DNA of 64,000 bases from Bradyrhizobium sp. AZCC 1610 (GCF_036924515.1 NZ_JAZHRR010000001.1:7163001-7227000), one strand, 5' to 3'. Positions 1-8,307 are shown, numbered from the stretch's first letter. Made by a program: numbers and translations. Notes: a model not told the origin generated them from the letters alone.

Positions 1-373
1 ATACTTCGAGATCATGTTCAACAAGACCAAGTTCAACGCCCTTCCCGCCGAGCACAAGGCCATTCTGCAGTATGCGGCGGAAGCCGTGTCATCGGCCAAC
101 GAATGGAAGGCGATGGACTATTACTCCAAGGACCTGCAGGAACTGATCAGCAAGGACAAGGTCAACGTCGTGCGGACGCCGAAATCGGTGTTCGATGCGC
201 AGATCAAGGCATGGGATGGCCTGATCACCCAGCTTGGTTCGGATCCGTTCATGAAGAAGGTGATGGACTCGCAGAAGGCATGGGTGCGCCGCGTGGTTTA
301 CTACAACACCTACAACACGACGGACTACCGCGGCGCCTTCGAACATCACTTCCCGGGCGTGATCAAGCTCTGA
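1..373 (+). CDS. dctP: TRAP transporter substrate-binding protein, C-terminal part (partial)
   Basis: The reading frame is already open at base 2 and ends with TGA at 371-373, giving the last 123 residues of a protein that starts left of the window. The tail reads like the C-terminal lobe of a periplasmic TRAP solute-binding protein: a helical stretch with LPAEHKAIL, an AVSSANEW segment, and a long terminal helix carrying DPFMKKVMDSQKAW. The assignment rests mainly on its position directly before dctQ and dctM, the order expected for a tripartite ATP-independent periplasmic transporter. It would capture the substrate in the periplasm and hand it to the membrane pair. The amidase downstream hints at an amide or amide-derived acid as substrate, which is inference. 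Confidence 0.85.
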   Translation, partial: YFEIMFNKTKFNALPAEHKAILQYAAEAVSSANEWKAMDYYSKDLQELISKDKVNVVRTPKSVFDAQIKAWDGLITQLGSDPFMKKVMDSQKAWVRRVVYYNTYNTTDYRGAFEHHFPGVIKL

Positions 374-493
374 CGGCTTTCGCGGCGCATCGCAGATGCT
401 GTATGAACGAAGGGCGGCGCAGTCAAGGCGCCGCCCGGTCACGAAAATGGTGGGGGACATCCGCATGTGCGACTCGCGGCGAGTTAAGTTCGC

Positions 494-1096
494 ATGAAAA
501 ATTTTCTCTTCTTCATTGATGAGCTCAGCACATGGGTCGGCAAGGCGTTCGCCTGGCTGATTCTCGTCCTGACGCTGGGTGTCAGCTACGAGGTGTTCGT
601 GCGCTACGTGCTGCGTGCGCCGACCACCTGGGCTTTCGACATCAGCTACATCACCTACGGCGCGATGTTCCTGATGGCCGGCGCTTATACGCTCTCGCGC
701 AATGGCCATGTGCGCGCCGATGTGGTCTACCGCCTCTGGTCGCCGCGCACCCAGGCGACGATGGACCTCGTTCTCTACATTTTGTTCTTCCTGCCGGCGA
801 TCGCGGCGCTGATGTATTCCGGCTGGAATTATGCCGATATGTCGGTGCGCTTCCGCGAAGTCAGCATCTTCAGCCCGGCCGGCGTGCCGGTGTTTCCGCT
901 CAAGGCGCTGATCCCGGCGACCGGTGTCCTTCTGTTTCTGCAAGGGGTGGCTGAAATCATCCGCTGCATGCTGTGCATCCGCACCGGCCGATGGCCGCAG
1001 CGCCTGCACGACGTGGAGGAGACCGAGAGCCTCATCATTCGCGAACATCAGCAGGCGGCGGCTGCGCAGCAGGGCGAGAGGGGAGCAGGCGCATGA
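494..1096 (+). CDS. dctQ: TRAP transporter small permease (DctQ family)
   Basis: A 200-residue inner-membrane protein with four hydrophobic segments near residues 17-38, 49-68, 89-109 and 132-156, the layout of the DctQ small subunit. The cytoplasmic-loop signature GHVRADVVY is present at residues 71-79. It partners the large permease DctM in sodium- or proton-driven uptake of organic acids bound by DctP. The gene lies 120 bp after the dctP tail, and its stop TGA (1094-1096) overlaps the ATG of dctM in an ATGA arrangement, so the two permease subunits are translationally coupled. The hydrophilic C-terminal 40 residues look like a cytoplasmic tail. The substrate cannot be read from the sequence. 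Confidence 0.9.
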   Translation: MKNFLFFIDELSTWVGKAFAWLILVLTLGVSYEVFVRYVLRAPTTWAFDISYITYGAMFLMAGAYTLSRNGHVRADVVYRLWSPRTQATMDLVLYILFFLPAIAALMYSGWNYADMSVRFREVSIFSPAGVPVFPLKALIPATGVLLFLQGVAEIIRCMLCIRTGRWPQRLHDVEETESLIIREHQQAAAAQQGERGAGA

Positions 1097-2442
1097 CCGA
1101 TCCACAACTCGGCATGCTGATGCTGGGCCTGTTCATCTTCATCATCATGCTCGGCTTCCCGATCGCCTTCACGCTGATGGCGATGGGCGTCTCGTTCGGC
1201 TACTATGCGTACTACACGGCCGGCCAGGACTTCTTCGAGAATCGGATATTCACGCTTCTGGTGCAGAAGACGTTCGAGGTCACGTCCAGCGACGTGCTGG
1301 TCGCGGTTCCGCTGTTTCTGTTCATGGGCTATCTGATCGAGCGCGCAAACATCCTCGACCGGCTGTTTCACGCGCTGCAACTGTCGATGAAGAACGTGCC
1401 GGGCGCGCTGGCGGTGGCCACGCTGATCACCTGCGCGATGTTCGCGACCGCCACCGGCATCGTCGGCGCCGTTGTCACGCTGATGGGCCTGCTGGCCTTG
1501 CCGGCGATGCTGCGCGCCGGTTACGACACCAAGCTGTCGGCCGGCGTCGTCTGCGCCGGCGGCTGCCTCGGCATCCTGATTCCGCCGAGCATTCTTCTGA
1601 TCGTCTACGCGGCGACCGCCGGCGTTTCGGCGGTCAAGCTTTATGCGGCCGCTTTCTTTCCGGGGTTCCTGCTGGCCGGACTCTACGTCGTCTATGTGAT
1701 CGTGCGCGCGATGATCAATCCCGCGCTCGCGCCGAAGCTGCCGCCCGAGCAGACCAACGTGCCGCTCGGCACGGTAATCTGGGCGCTCGCCACATCGTTC
1801 CTGCCGCTTGCGCTGCTCATCATTGCCGTGCTCGGCGCGATCCTGTTCGGCCTGGCGACGCCGTCCGAGGCGGCCGCGGTAGGTGCCCTCATGAGCATCG
1901 TCCTGGCCGCCGCCTATCGTTCGCTCAACTTCACGATGATGCAGGAATCGGTGTATCTGACCGTGCGCGCCACCGCGATGGTCTGTTACCTGTTCATCGG
2001 GTCGTGGACGTTCTCCGCGGTGTTTGCCGTCCTTGGCGGACAGACGGTGGTCGAACAGTTCTTCACCTCGATGAACCTGTCGCCGATCCAGTTCCTGCTG
2101 TTGACCCAGGTGATCATCTTCCTGCTCGGCTGGCCGCTGGAATGGACCGAGATCATCATCATCTTCGTGCCGATCTTCCTGCCGCTGCTTCCCCAGTACG
2201 GCATCGATCCGATCTTCTTCGGCATCCTGGTCGCCCTGAACACGCAGACGGCGTTCAACACGCCGCCGGTGGCGATGGCCGCGTTCTATCTGAAAGGCGT
2301 GGCGCCACCGGAGGTGAAACTCACCGACATCTTCTCCGGCGCGCTTCCCTTCGTTGGCCTGGTCTTCTTCACCATGGCGCTGGTCTACATCTTCCCGGGA
2401 ATTGCGTTGTGGCTGCCCGGCTACCTCTATGGATCGCGGTGA
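1093..2442 (+). CDS. dctM: TRAP transporter large permease (DctM family)
   Basis: A 449-residue, very hydrophobic protein with about a dozen membrane segments, matching the large ion-coupled permease of TRAP transporters. The start at 1093 is chosen because its ATG overlaps the dctQ stop (ATGA) and gives the usual N-terminus beginning MTDPQLGMLMLGLF; the frame is open further upstream but only as overlap with dctQ. Family-like stretches include the GCLGILIPPSILLIVYA block near residue 155 and a NTQTAFNTPPVAMAAFYLKG block near residue 384, where the family has its conserved proline-rich loop. It would move substrate from DctP into the cytoplasm using an ion gradient. The amidase gene follows after 31 bp, pointing to one transcript. 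Confidence 0.93.
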   Translation: MTDPQLGMLMLGLFIFIIMLGFPIAFTLMAMGVSFGYYAYYTAGQDFFENRIFTLLVQKTFEVTSSDVLVAVPLFLFMGYLIERANILDRLFHALQLSMKNVPGALAVATLITCAMFATATGIVGAVVTLMGLLALPAMLRAGYDTKLSAGVVCAGGCLGILIPPSILLIVYAATAGVSAVKLYAAAFFPGFLLAGLYVVYVIVRAMINPALAPKLPPEQTNVPLGTVIWALATSFLPLALLIIAVLGAILFGLATPSEAAAVGALMSIVLAAAYRSLNFTMMQESVYLTVRATAMVCYLFIGSWTFSAVFAVLGGQTVVEQFFTSMNLSPIQFLLLTQVIIFLLGWPLEWTEIIIIFVPIFLPLLPQYGIDPIFFGILVALNTQTAFNTPPVAMAAFYLKGVAPPEVKLTDIFSGALPFVGLVFFTMALVYIFPGIALWLPGYLYGSR

Positions 2443-2473
2443 GCAGGTTGGGTGAGACGCTGAAAGGGTGCGC

Positions 2474-3862
2474 ATGAGCCTCAATGCGCTCGGCCTCACG
2501 GAAGCCGCCGCCGGAATCCGCGACGGCCGGCTCAGTTCGGTGGAGCTTGTTGGCGACTGCCTCAAGCGCATCGATGAGGTCGACCGCGATATCGACGCGT
2601 GGGCGTTCCTCGATCGCGACCACGCGATGCTGCAGGCCGCGGCTGCCGACGATCGTCGCAAGCAGGGCAAAGCCATAGGCCCGCTGCATGGCGTGCCGGT
2701 CGGCATCAAGGATATCTTCGACACCGGCGACATGCCGACGGAATTCGGCTCGAAACTGTGGGCCGGACGCACGCCGCGCCGCGATGCAGCGGCTGTGGCG
2801 CGTCTGCGGGCGGCCGGAGCCGTGATCCTCGGCAAGACGGTGACGACCGAGTACGCCTACTTCAATCCGGGCAAGACCCGAAATCCGCACAACCCGGATC
2901 ACACGCCGGGCGGATCGTCTTCCGGCTCGGCTGCTGCCGTTGCAGCGCTGATGGTGCCGGGCGCGATCGGCTCCCAGACCAACGGCTCGGTGATCCGTCC
3001 CGCCGCCTTCTGCGGCGTGGTCGGCTTCAAGCCGACACATGGACTGATTCCGCGGAGCGGCGCGCTGCTGCTGTCGCGGGCCCTCGATCATGTCGGCGTC
3101 TTTGCGCGCTCGGTCGACGATGCGGCACTGCTTGCCGAAATGCTTGCCGGCTTCGACGAACAGGATCCGGATACGCAGCCCCTTGCCCGTCCGCCGTTCG
3201 TCGAGGTGGCGGCGAGCGAGCCGCCATTGCCGCCGCGCTTCGCCTTCGTCCGCTCGCCGGCCTGGACGCATGCCGAGAAGGTGACCATGAAGGCGTTTGC
3301 CGAACTGGTGGAAACGCTGGGCGAGCACGTTTCCGAGGTCGCGATCGGGCAGGGTTTCGACCGCGCCATCGACATGCATCGCACCGTCATGGAAGTGGAG
3401 ATGGCGCACAACCTGCACCGCGATTTCGAGCAGGGCGGCGAGTCCCTGAGCCAGGTGCTGCGCGCATTGATCGAGCGTGGGCGCAAGGTTCTCGCCGTCG
3501 ACTACACCCGGGCGCTGGCCGGCGGCGCGACGCTCAACGCGGCGCTCGACGGTGTGTTCGACGAATACGACGCGATTCTGACCCCGGCCGCGCCAGGCCC
3601 GGCGCCGCGCGGCCTCGACAGTACCGGAAACCCGGCATTCTGCTCGCTGTGGACATATCTCGGCACGCCGGCGGTGACGCTGCCGCTGCTGCAATCGGAA
3701 AGTGGCCTGCCCGTCGGCGTGCAGTTGGTTGGGCGCCGCGGCAACGATGCGCGGCTGCTCCGGACCGCCAACTGGCTCGTCAAAACTCTCGGAAAACGCG
3801 GCCGCGGCAGAGCTGCGCCTGCGAAGACCGGTGCACGCGCGAAAACAAGGAGCGGCAGATGA
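2474..3862 (+). CDS. Amidase signature family hydrolase
   Basis: A 462-residue serine hydrolase of the amidase signature family, expected to cleave a C-N amide bond to give an acid and ammonia or an amine. The Lys-cisSer-Ser triad is visible as K79 (GVPVGIKD), S148 (in GGSSSGSAAAVAA) and S172 (in QTNGSVIRPAAFCG), with the usual 24-residue gap between the two serines. The ATG at 2474 is preferred to a GTG two codons earlier because GAAAGGG lies at a normal distance upstream. The C-terminus is unusually Lys/Arg/Ala-rich, which may be a disordered tail. It follows the TRAP permease genes, so it probably processes what the transporter imports; the actual substrate is unknown. Confidence 0.88.
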   Translation: MSLNALGLTEAAAGIRDGRLSSVELVGDCLKRIDEVDRDIDAWAFLDRDHAMLQAAAADDRRKQGKAIGPLHGVPVGIKDIFDTGDMPTEFGSKLWAGRTPRRDAAAVARLRAAGAVILGKTVTTEYAYFNPGKTRNPHNPDHTPGGSSSGSAAAVAALMVPGAIGSQTNGSVIRPAAFCGVVGFKPTHGLIPRSGALLLSRALDHVGVFARSVDDAALLAEMLAGFDEQDPDTQPLARPPFVEVAASEPPLPPRFAFVRSPAWTHAEKVTMKAFAELVETLGEHVSEVAIGQGFDRAIDMHRTVMEVEMAHNLHRDFEQGGESLSQVLRALIERGRKVLAVDYTRALAGGATLNAALDGVFDEYDAILTPAAPGPAPRGLDSTGNPAFCSLWTYLGTPAVTLPLLQSESGLPVGVQLVGRRGNDARLLRTANWLVKTLGKRGRGRAAPAKTGARAKTRSGR

Positions 3863-4032
3863 CCAATTTGATCACCGGACTGATCGGCATTGCCGGCGTC
3901 TGCGCGTTTCTCGGCATCATGCTCTGGTGGATCAAGGCGGTGCCGCTGATCATCATCTGCGTACTGGTGATGGCGCTGCTGATCTATGATTTCTACCAAT
4001 CGCTGCGCGCCAACGGCAATGGAGCGGGATAG
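3859..4032 (+). CDS. Small two-helix membrane protein
   Basis: A 57-residue protein starting at an ATG that overlaps the amidase stop codon (ATGA), which strongly supports real translation by coupling. It is almost entirely two hydrophobic helices, residues 4-27 and 29-48, separated by a short KAVP turn, with a polar C-terminal tail. No family is recognised. As the last gene of the transporter-amidase operon it might be a small accessory subunit of the transporter or a membrane anchor, but that is a guess from position alone. It converges on the next gene with only 21 bp between the stops. Confidence 0.65.
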   Translation: MTNLITGLIGIAGVCAFLGIMLWWIKAVPLIIICVLVMALLIYDFYQSLRANGNGAG

Positions 4033-4053
4033 GTCGCGGCTGCCCGGCGGCTT

Positions 4054-4275
4054 CTACTGCCCAGCGCTCGTCAGCTTCTGCTGGCAGGCCTTGCTGATCT
4101 TCGACCGGTTCTGCTTCAGGCAGGCCAGAATGATCTGATCGCCTTCGTTCATCTGCGCCCGGCAATACCGCGAGACGTCGCGCGAGCACTCGTCATGCCC
4201 CTCCTTTTTTTGTGTTTGCGCCGACACGCTTGAGGCCATCAGGATCAGGGGAATGACGAAAAGGATCTTGGTCAT
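4054..4275 (-). CDS. Small exported protein with four cysteines (Cys-rich repeat type)
   Basis: A 73-residue protein with a clear signal peptide (residues 1-19, MTKILFVIPLILMASSVSAQ). The mature part is short, charged and has four cysteines at 30, 38, 52 and 64 in the spacing C-x7-C-x13-C-x11-C. This resembles the cysteine-rich repeat found in eukaryotic Golgi GLG1-like proteins and in many small periplasmic proteins of rhizobia. Two disulfides in the periplasm are likely. Function is unknown. The gene at 4517-4798 on the same strand encodes a paralogue with nearly the same cysteine spacing. Confidence 0.75.
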   Translation of the reverse strand: MTKILFVIPLILMASSVSAQTQKKEGHDECSRDVSRYCRAQMNEGDQIILACLKQNRSKISKACQQKLTSAGQ

Positions 4276-4458
4276 TTGCTATGCCTTCACACCGGAGAAA
4301 CGCAATCAGCGCGTTCTATAGCGTTTTCGAGCGAGGTGGGAACCGGCTCGCATCAGGAAAACGCATCAAAACGGGAATCCAGTGCGCCAAAATCCCGGCC
4401 GCACGCATTTGTGAACGGTGAAATGGCCCAACCGCTCGCCTTGTGAGCGCCGCGAAAC

Positions 4459-4491
4459 GAAAAACGCCTGCGTCGCATCGACGCAAGCGTT
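4459..4491 (-). terminator. Rho-independent terminator of the 4517-4798 gene
   Basis: On the minus strand a 12-bp stem (AACGCTTGCGTC with GACGCAGGCGTT, one G-U pair) closes a 5-nt loop and is followed by TTTTTCG. It sits 26 bp after the stop codon of the cysteine-rich protein gene. Confidence 0.8.
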
Positions 4492-4516
4492 CCCGAGAGC
4501 CAAAAGAGAGAGCCGG

Positions 4517-4798
4517 TTAGTGCGCGGCGAGCTTGCCGGACTTCTGCGCTGCGAGTTCGCGGTCCATCACGCCGCGGCACCCGGTGCTGAGATCGGCGCG
4601 ATGCTTGATCATGCAGGCGGTGATTTTCGGAATGTTCGGGATTTCCGAGCTGCAGAGGCGGAACGCGTCGCCGGTGCACTGCTGCTGCGCTTCCGAACTG
4701 AAAGCGAAGCTCGCGGTCGAGGAAACGGCGGCGAAAGAGGTGGTCAAGGCCAGCACTAAACTGACCTTGCGAACGGTGGCGGTGAAGAGTGCGGTCAT
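4517..4798 (-). CDS. Small exported protein with four cysteines, paralogue of 4054-4275
   Basis: A 93-residue secreted protein. An ATG four codons upstream (4810) is possible, but GGAG at the right distance supports the start at 4798. A signal peptide covers about residues 1-32 and ends near SFA. The mature region has cysteines at 41, 49, 62 and 74, spacing C-x7-C-x12-C-x11-C, almost the same as in the neighbouring 73-residue protein, so the two probably arose by duplication. Four cysteines suggest two periplasmic disulfides. The gene ends in a clear terminator hairpin. It diverges from the polysaccharide deacetylase gene, with about 200 bp between the starts. No role is known. Confidence 0.78.
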   Translation of the reverse strand: MTALFTATVRKVSLVLALTTSFAAVSSTASFAFSSEAQQQCTGDAFRLCSSEIPNIPKITACMIKHRADLSTGCRGVMDRELAAQKSGKLAAH

Positions 4799-5005
4799 TT
4801 TCGGCTCCATTTGGTCCAGCTACGCGGACCGGCTGTTGATGGTTGCAGCATGCGCCTGGAGTCGCGCGGCGACTGTGACTGACGTCACTCAAACATAAAC
4901 CCCTCATCTTCTTCGCGTAACCGGCGCTTGTTCGCGAGGTGTTAAGACTTTGTTGGCATTAATGCGTCGTTGCGTGTGTACCCCGAGTATCTGGAAAGAG
5001 TAGCG

Positions 5006-6040
5006 ATGCGTAATGCGTTGGGCCTGATGCTGGCCAGTGTAGTGACGGCGGTTCTGATCACCGGCGTTTGGTTCTGGACCTCCTCGCCGCGCGCCGACGC
5101 GGCCCCACCTCAAACCGTCGCTGCCCGCAAGGCCGAGCCGTTGCCGGCGCCGGTCACGGCAAAGCTCGCGCTGAAGGACGACGTCGAGATCACGGCTTCT
5201 CTCTCGAAGCCGGCCCCGGCCCCGGCGCCCATCCCCGCGCCGCAGCCGATGCGCTCGACCTGCGCCAATCCCGACGCCCTTGGCGTTAGCCGCATGGTCG
5301 TGATCGACACCACGGGCGGTCCCGGCTTCGGCTTCCTGCAATACAAGCAGTTCGATTTCCTGACCGACAAGGAAGTGGTGCTGACGTTCGACGACGGTCC
5401 GTGGCCCACCACGCCGGCGGTGCTCAAGGCGCTTGCAGATGAATGCACGAAAGCCCTGTTCTTCCCGGTCGGCAGGCACATCACCTATCATCCGGAGATT
5501 CTGAAGCAGGTCGCGGCCGCCGGCCACACCATCGGCTCGCACACCTGGTCGCACGCCCATCTCGACAGCAAGAAACTGACCGAAGCGCAGGTCAAGGAAG
5601 AGATCGAGAAGGGCTTTAGCGCCGTGAAGATGGCGCTGGGGACCGCGCCCGCACCGTTCTTCCGTTTCCCGGGGCTTGCGCACACGCAACCGGCCCTCGG
5701 CTATCTCGCCTCGCGCAACATCTCGATGTTTTCAGTCGATGTTGATTCCAACGACTTCAGAACGTCGGGTCCCGACCAGGTCATCCAGAACGTCATGACC
5801 AAGCTCGACAAGCAGGGCAAGGGCGTCATCCTGATGCACGATCTGCAGAAGAACACAGCGATTGCGCTGCCGACACTGCTGCGCCGCCTGAAAGCCGGCG
5901 GTTACAAGGTCGTCCAGATGAAGGCCAAGGAGCAGCTCGAAACCCTGCCGGAATACGATGCGATGCTGGTGAAGGACCAGAAGGTGCCGGCGGTTGCCAG
6001 CCGCCCGATCAGCAGCGTGGTGCAGACGGTTTCGCAGTAA
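5006..6040 (+). CDS. Polysaccharide deacetylase (NodB-homology), membrane-anchored
   Basis: A 344-residue carbohydrate esterase 4 family protein. The ATG at 5006 has GGAAAGAG just upstream; a TTG farther out is less likely. Residues 1-25 form a signal anchor, followed by a Pro/Ala-rich linker (residues 65-80). The NodB domain begins near residue 122. Motif 1 is TFDDGP (D129 and D130), motif 2 is SHTWSH (H179 and H183), the metal ligands being D130, H179 and H183; then RFPG, a DVDSNDF motif and LMHD. Such enzymes remove N- or O-acetyl groups from peptidoglycan or other glycans outside the inner membrane. The exact glycan is not shown by the sequence. It is monocistronic and followed by a palindromic repeat. 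Confidence 0.9.
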   Translation: MRNALGLMLASVVTAVLITGVWFWTSSPRADAAPPQTVAARKAEPLPAPVTAKLALKDDVEITASLSKPAPAPAPIPAPQPMRSTCANPDALGVSRMVVIDTTGGPGFGFLQYKQFDFLTDKEVVLTFDDGPWPTTPAVLKALADECTKALFFPVGRHITYHPEILKQVAAAGHTIGSHTWSHAHLDSKKLTEAQVKEEIEKGFSAVKMALGTAPAPFFRFPGLAHTQPALGYLASRNISMFSVDVDSNDFRTSGPDQVIQNVMTKLDKQGKGVILMHDLQKNTAIALPTLLRRLKAGGYKVVQMKAKEQLETLPEYDAMLVKDQKVPAVASRPISSVVQTVSQ

Positions 6041-6080
6041 GGACAGCAGCGCCCGCGGGCGTCGGCACTTCACCAACCAC

Positions 6081-6198
6081 CGTCATGGCCGGGCTTGACC
6101 CGGCCATCCACGTCTTTCTTCGCTCCTTCGTTCAAGAACGTGGATGCCCGGGACATCTAGCGCGAAGACGCGCTTCGCGCTGTTGCCCGGGCATGACG
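6081..6198. repeat. Palindromic intergenic repeat (CGTCATG...CATGACG class)
   Basis: The segment starts CGTCATGGCCGGGCTTGAC and ends GCCCGGGCATGACG, with inner inverted arms around CCACG/CGTGG. Segments of the same design recur at 30255, 39047 and 49546 in this window, so it belongs to a dispersed, REP-like chromosomal family. It fills the space after the deacetylase gene and may also act in transcript ends. Confidence 0.75.
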
Positions 6199-6223
6199 AC
6201 ATAGATTGATCGGCGGCGCAGAA

Positions 6224-6622
6224 TTACCAGTAGATGCCGTGCCGGTGCAGCGCACCGATGATGCGCGCGATCCGGTAGCGAACGCCGTGCGGCCTCGCGC
6301 TCCTCGACATGTACGCTGCTCTCCGGGCCATAGGCCTTCCGGGACCGGCGCTCGCAGGCCGGGCAGCGGGCCGATGCATCCTGGCTGCCCTGGCCGCCCT
6401 GGGCGTGGCCGTCTCGGCCTTGCTCGTCTCGGGCTTAGGCTCGACGACGGCCGGCCGCTCGACATATTTTGGTGCTTCCGCAGCCTGCGGGGCTTCCGCG
6501 GTTTTCGATATGGGTGCCGGAGCGGCCTGCGTCTCGCTGCCGGCCAGCGACAAGCTCCGATCAGCAGCCTGAGCTGTGGCGGATGCCAAAACGAACCCTG
6601 TGATGAGAATGAATTTACGCAT
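6224..6622 (-). CDS. Small Ala/Pro-rich exported protein
   Basis: A 132-residue protein. The start at 6622 is chosen because AAGGGGAG lies just upstream and because it gives a good signal peptide (residues 1-20, cleavage after AQA); the longer open frame upstream only runs through the partial tRNA copy. The mature chain is rich in Ala, Pro, Glu and Lys up to about residue 70, then becomes strongly basic (many Arg) and ends HRHGIYW. Low complexity suggests a disordered periplasmic or envelope-associated protein. No domain is recognised. It is the last chromosomal gene before the island, 126 bp from the left attachment repeat. Confidence 0.6.
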   Translation of the reverse strand: MRKFILITGFVLASATAQAADRSLSLAGSETQAAPAPISKTAEAPQAAEAPKYVERPAVVEPKPETSKAETATPRAARAARMHRPAARPASAGPGRPMARRAAYMSRSARPHGVRYRIARIIGALHRHGIYW

Positions 6623-6748
6623 GTTTGTGTCTCCCCTTGAGGTCGAGGCGGAGACTATGCCGGGCAGCCGGTTCCCCGATGTGAGACAGGTCACGCACAC
6701 GCACCGGTGACGCGCGCGCCGACTGTTCAAGCAATTTCTTGAAAGGCG

Positions 6749-6796
6749 TGGTGCCGCAAACAGGACTCGAACCTGTGACCCCGTCATTACGAATGA
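6749..6796 (-). repeat. attL: duplicated 3' end of tRNA-Thr
   Basis: Forty-eight bases identical to 23613-23660. They comprise the anticodon loop, T arm, acceptor 3' strand and CCA of the tRNA-Thr gene in minus orientation. Beyond the CCA side a similar CTTGAAAGGC stretch is also shared imperfectly with the right end. The 5' half of the tRNA is missing here, so this copy is not a functional tRNA. Confidence 0.95.
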
Positions 6797-6824
6797 AAAT
6801 ATGCCGATTTCCTAAGTCGCTGAC

Positions 6825-6955
6825 GCAGACACGTTTTTCCGTGTCGGCTGGGAAAATCACAGTTTTATCTGACATTTCGCCATAACCCCGTCATGTTGCC
6901 TTGTGTTTCGTTATATCCCGTGTATGGTTCGACGTGCAGACATACTGCAGACACG
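6825..6955. promoter_or_regulatory. Putative integrase arm-type sites, left end
   Basis: Copies of a 9-mer, consensus GC(A/C)GACACG: GCAGACACG at 6825-6833, its inverted form CGTGTCGGC at 6840-6848, GCAGACAT at 6936-6943 and GCAGACACG at 6947-6955. The last two are direct and start exactly 11 bp apart. The same pairs with 11-bp spacing occur at 23547-23566 and 12770-12789. Position between attL and the integrase gene fits arm-type binding by the integrase N-terminal domain or sites for its directionality factor. This is inference from repeat pattern. Confidence 0.55.
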
Positions 6956-6967
6956 GGGGCCCACACA

Positions 6968-8305
6968 ATGCCAGCCAGTCCGACCATCAGCGAAAAAATC
7001 GTTGCCGCACTTCCTGTGCCGGCCAAGGGCAACAAGCTGCACTACTTCAGCGGCGCCAGCCTGCAGGGCAAGAAGGCCCCGGCCGGTTTCGCGGTGCGCG
7101 TCACCGCCGCCGGCACCAAATCATTCGTGCTGTTCCACCGCGTCAACGGAAAACCCTACCTGCCGACGCTGGGGCGGTGGGATGCGAATGCGGGCGGTGG
7201 AAGCCTGACCGTGCGCGACGCGATCGTGAAGGCCGACAAGCTGGCGAAGGACTTCAAGAACGGCCGGCGCGAGGATCCCCGGCCAGACCGCACCCGCCGG
7301 CTGCAGGAGGGCGACCGCGTCGAGGGCGAAACCGTGTCCGGCCTGCTCGACAAGTTTGTGGAACGCTACGCCAGGAAAGAGGCCAAGCTGCGAACCGCGG
7401 ACCAGATCGAGGCGACCTTTGACCGGCTGGTAAAGCCGCGAATCGGCACCATCGGGATTTATGAGCTTCGCCGCTCGAACGTGGTCGACATGCTCGACGA
7501 GATCGAGGACGAGAACGGCCCGGTCATGGCTGACCGCGTGCTGGCCCTCGTACGTAAGGCGTTCAACTGGTGGGCAACCCGCGACGACGATTTTCAGCCC
7601 CCAATCGTCAAGGGCATGGCCCGCACCAAGCCGAAGGAGCGCGCGGCAAAGCGCATCCTCGCCGATGACGAGATCCGGGACCTTTGGGCAGCGCTCGACA
7701 TCGTCGACGCGCCCGAGTGCTACGCGCCTTTCGTCAAGATGCTGCTTTTGACCGCGACCCGCCGCAACGAGGCGGCAGACATGCACACGTCCGAACTTGA
7801 GGGCGACGTCTGGACGATCCCGGGCGCCCGCTACAAGGTCAAGATTGATCACGCCATACCGCTGACCGCCGCCGCTCGCGCATTGATCGGCGACAAGCCC
7901 CCCAGGGCGCGCAATTCGTGGTTTGTGTTTTCCACCAGTGTCAGCGGTCCCGACGGCGAAATGGAGCGCGACGGCAAGGTGGCGTTCAGCGGCTTTTCGA
8001 AAGCCAAGACCGAACTCGACAAGACGATTGCCGTGATCCGCAAGCGCGACGGCCGCGAACCTATGGCAAATTGGACGCTGCACGATCTTCGGCGCACCGC
8101 GCGAAGCCTCATGAGCCGCGCCAAGGTGCCAACCGATCACGCCGAGCGCGCGCTTGGGCACGTCATGGGCGGCGTGCGCGAGACGTATGACCGCCACGAA
8201 TACCTCGACGAGAAGCGCGCAGCTTTCGAAGCGCTGTCGGCGCTGGTCGATCGGATCCTGCACCCGACCGCCGCCGACGTGCCAGTAACCGAGCGGGCGG
8301 CATAG
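6968..8305 (+). CDS. int: Tyrosine recombinase / integrase of the island
   Basis: A 445-residue phage-type integrase catalysing site-specific recombination between tRNA-Thr att sites. The N-terminal region (residues 20-110) carries an arm-binding-like domain with KSFVLFHRVNGKPYLPTLGRW, a core-binding segment spans about 120-215, and the catalytic domain follows. Catalytic residues visible are R265 (TATRRNEA), K290 or K292 in the beta-hairpin, H372 and R375 (LHDLRRT), H398 (LGH) and Y407 (RETYDRHEY). All appear intact, so the enzyme could be active. The ATG at 6968 is preferred over an earlier TTG-type start because it follows GGGGG and starts the conserved region. A 224-residue gene follows 2 bp later. 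Confidence 0.93.
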   Translation: MPASPTISEKIVAALPVPAKGNKLHYFSGASLQGKKAPAGFAVRVTAAGTKSFVLFHRVNGKPYLPTLGRWDANAGGGSLTVRDAIVKADKLAKDFKNGRREDPRPDRTRRLQEGDRVEGETVSGLLDKFVERYARKEAKLRTADQIEATFDRLVKPRIGTIGIYELRRSNVVDMLDEIEDENGPVMADRVLALVRKAFNWWATRDDDFQPPIVKGMARTKPKERAAKRILADDEIRDLWAALDIVDAPECYAPFVKMLLLTATRRNEAADMHTSELEGDVWTIPGARYKVKIDHAIPLTAAARALIGDKPPRARNSWFVFSTSVSGPDGEMERDGKVAFSGFSKAKTELDKTIAVIRKRDGREPMANWTLHDLRRTARSLMSRAKVPTDHAERALGHVMGGVRETYDRHEYLDEKRAAFEALSALVDRILHPTAADVPVTERAA

Positions 8306-8307
8306 CC

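Noticed and set aside
1048..2835. Long minus-strand open frame (595 codons) opposite dctM and the amidase
   Set aside because: Antisense shadow of two clear genes in GC-rich DNA; Arg/Gln/Asp-rich translation without any family pattern or ribosome-binding site.
6224..6787. Longer version of the Ala/Pro-rich exported protein reaching into attL
   Set aside because: The extra N-terminal 55 codons translate the truncated tRNA copy and lack a ribosome-binding site; the signal peptide starts at 6622.
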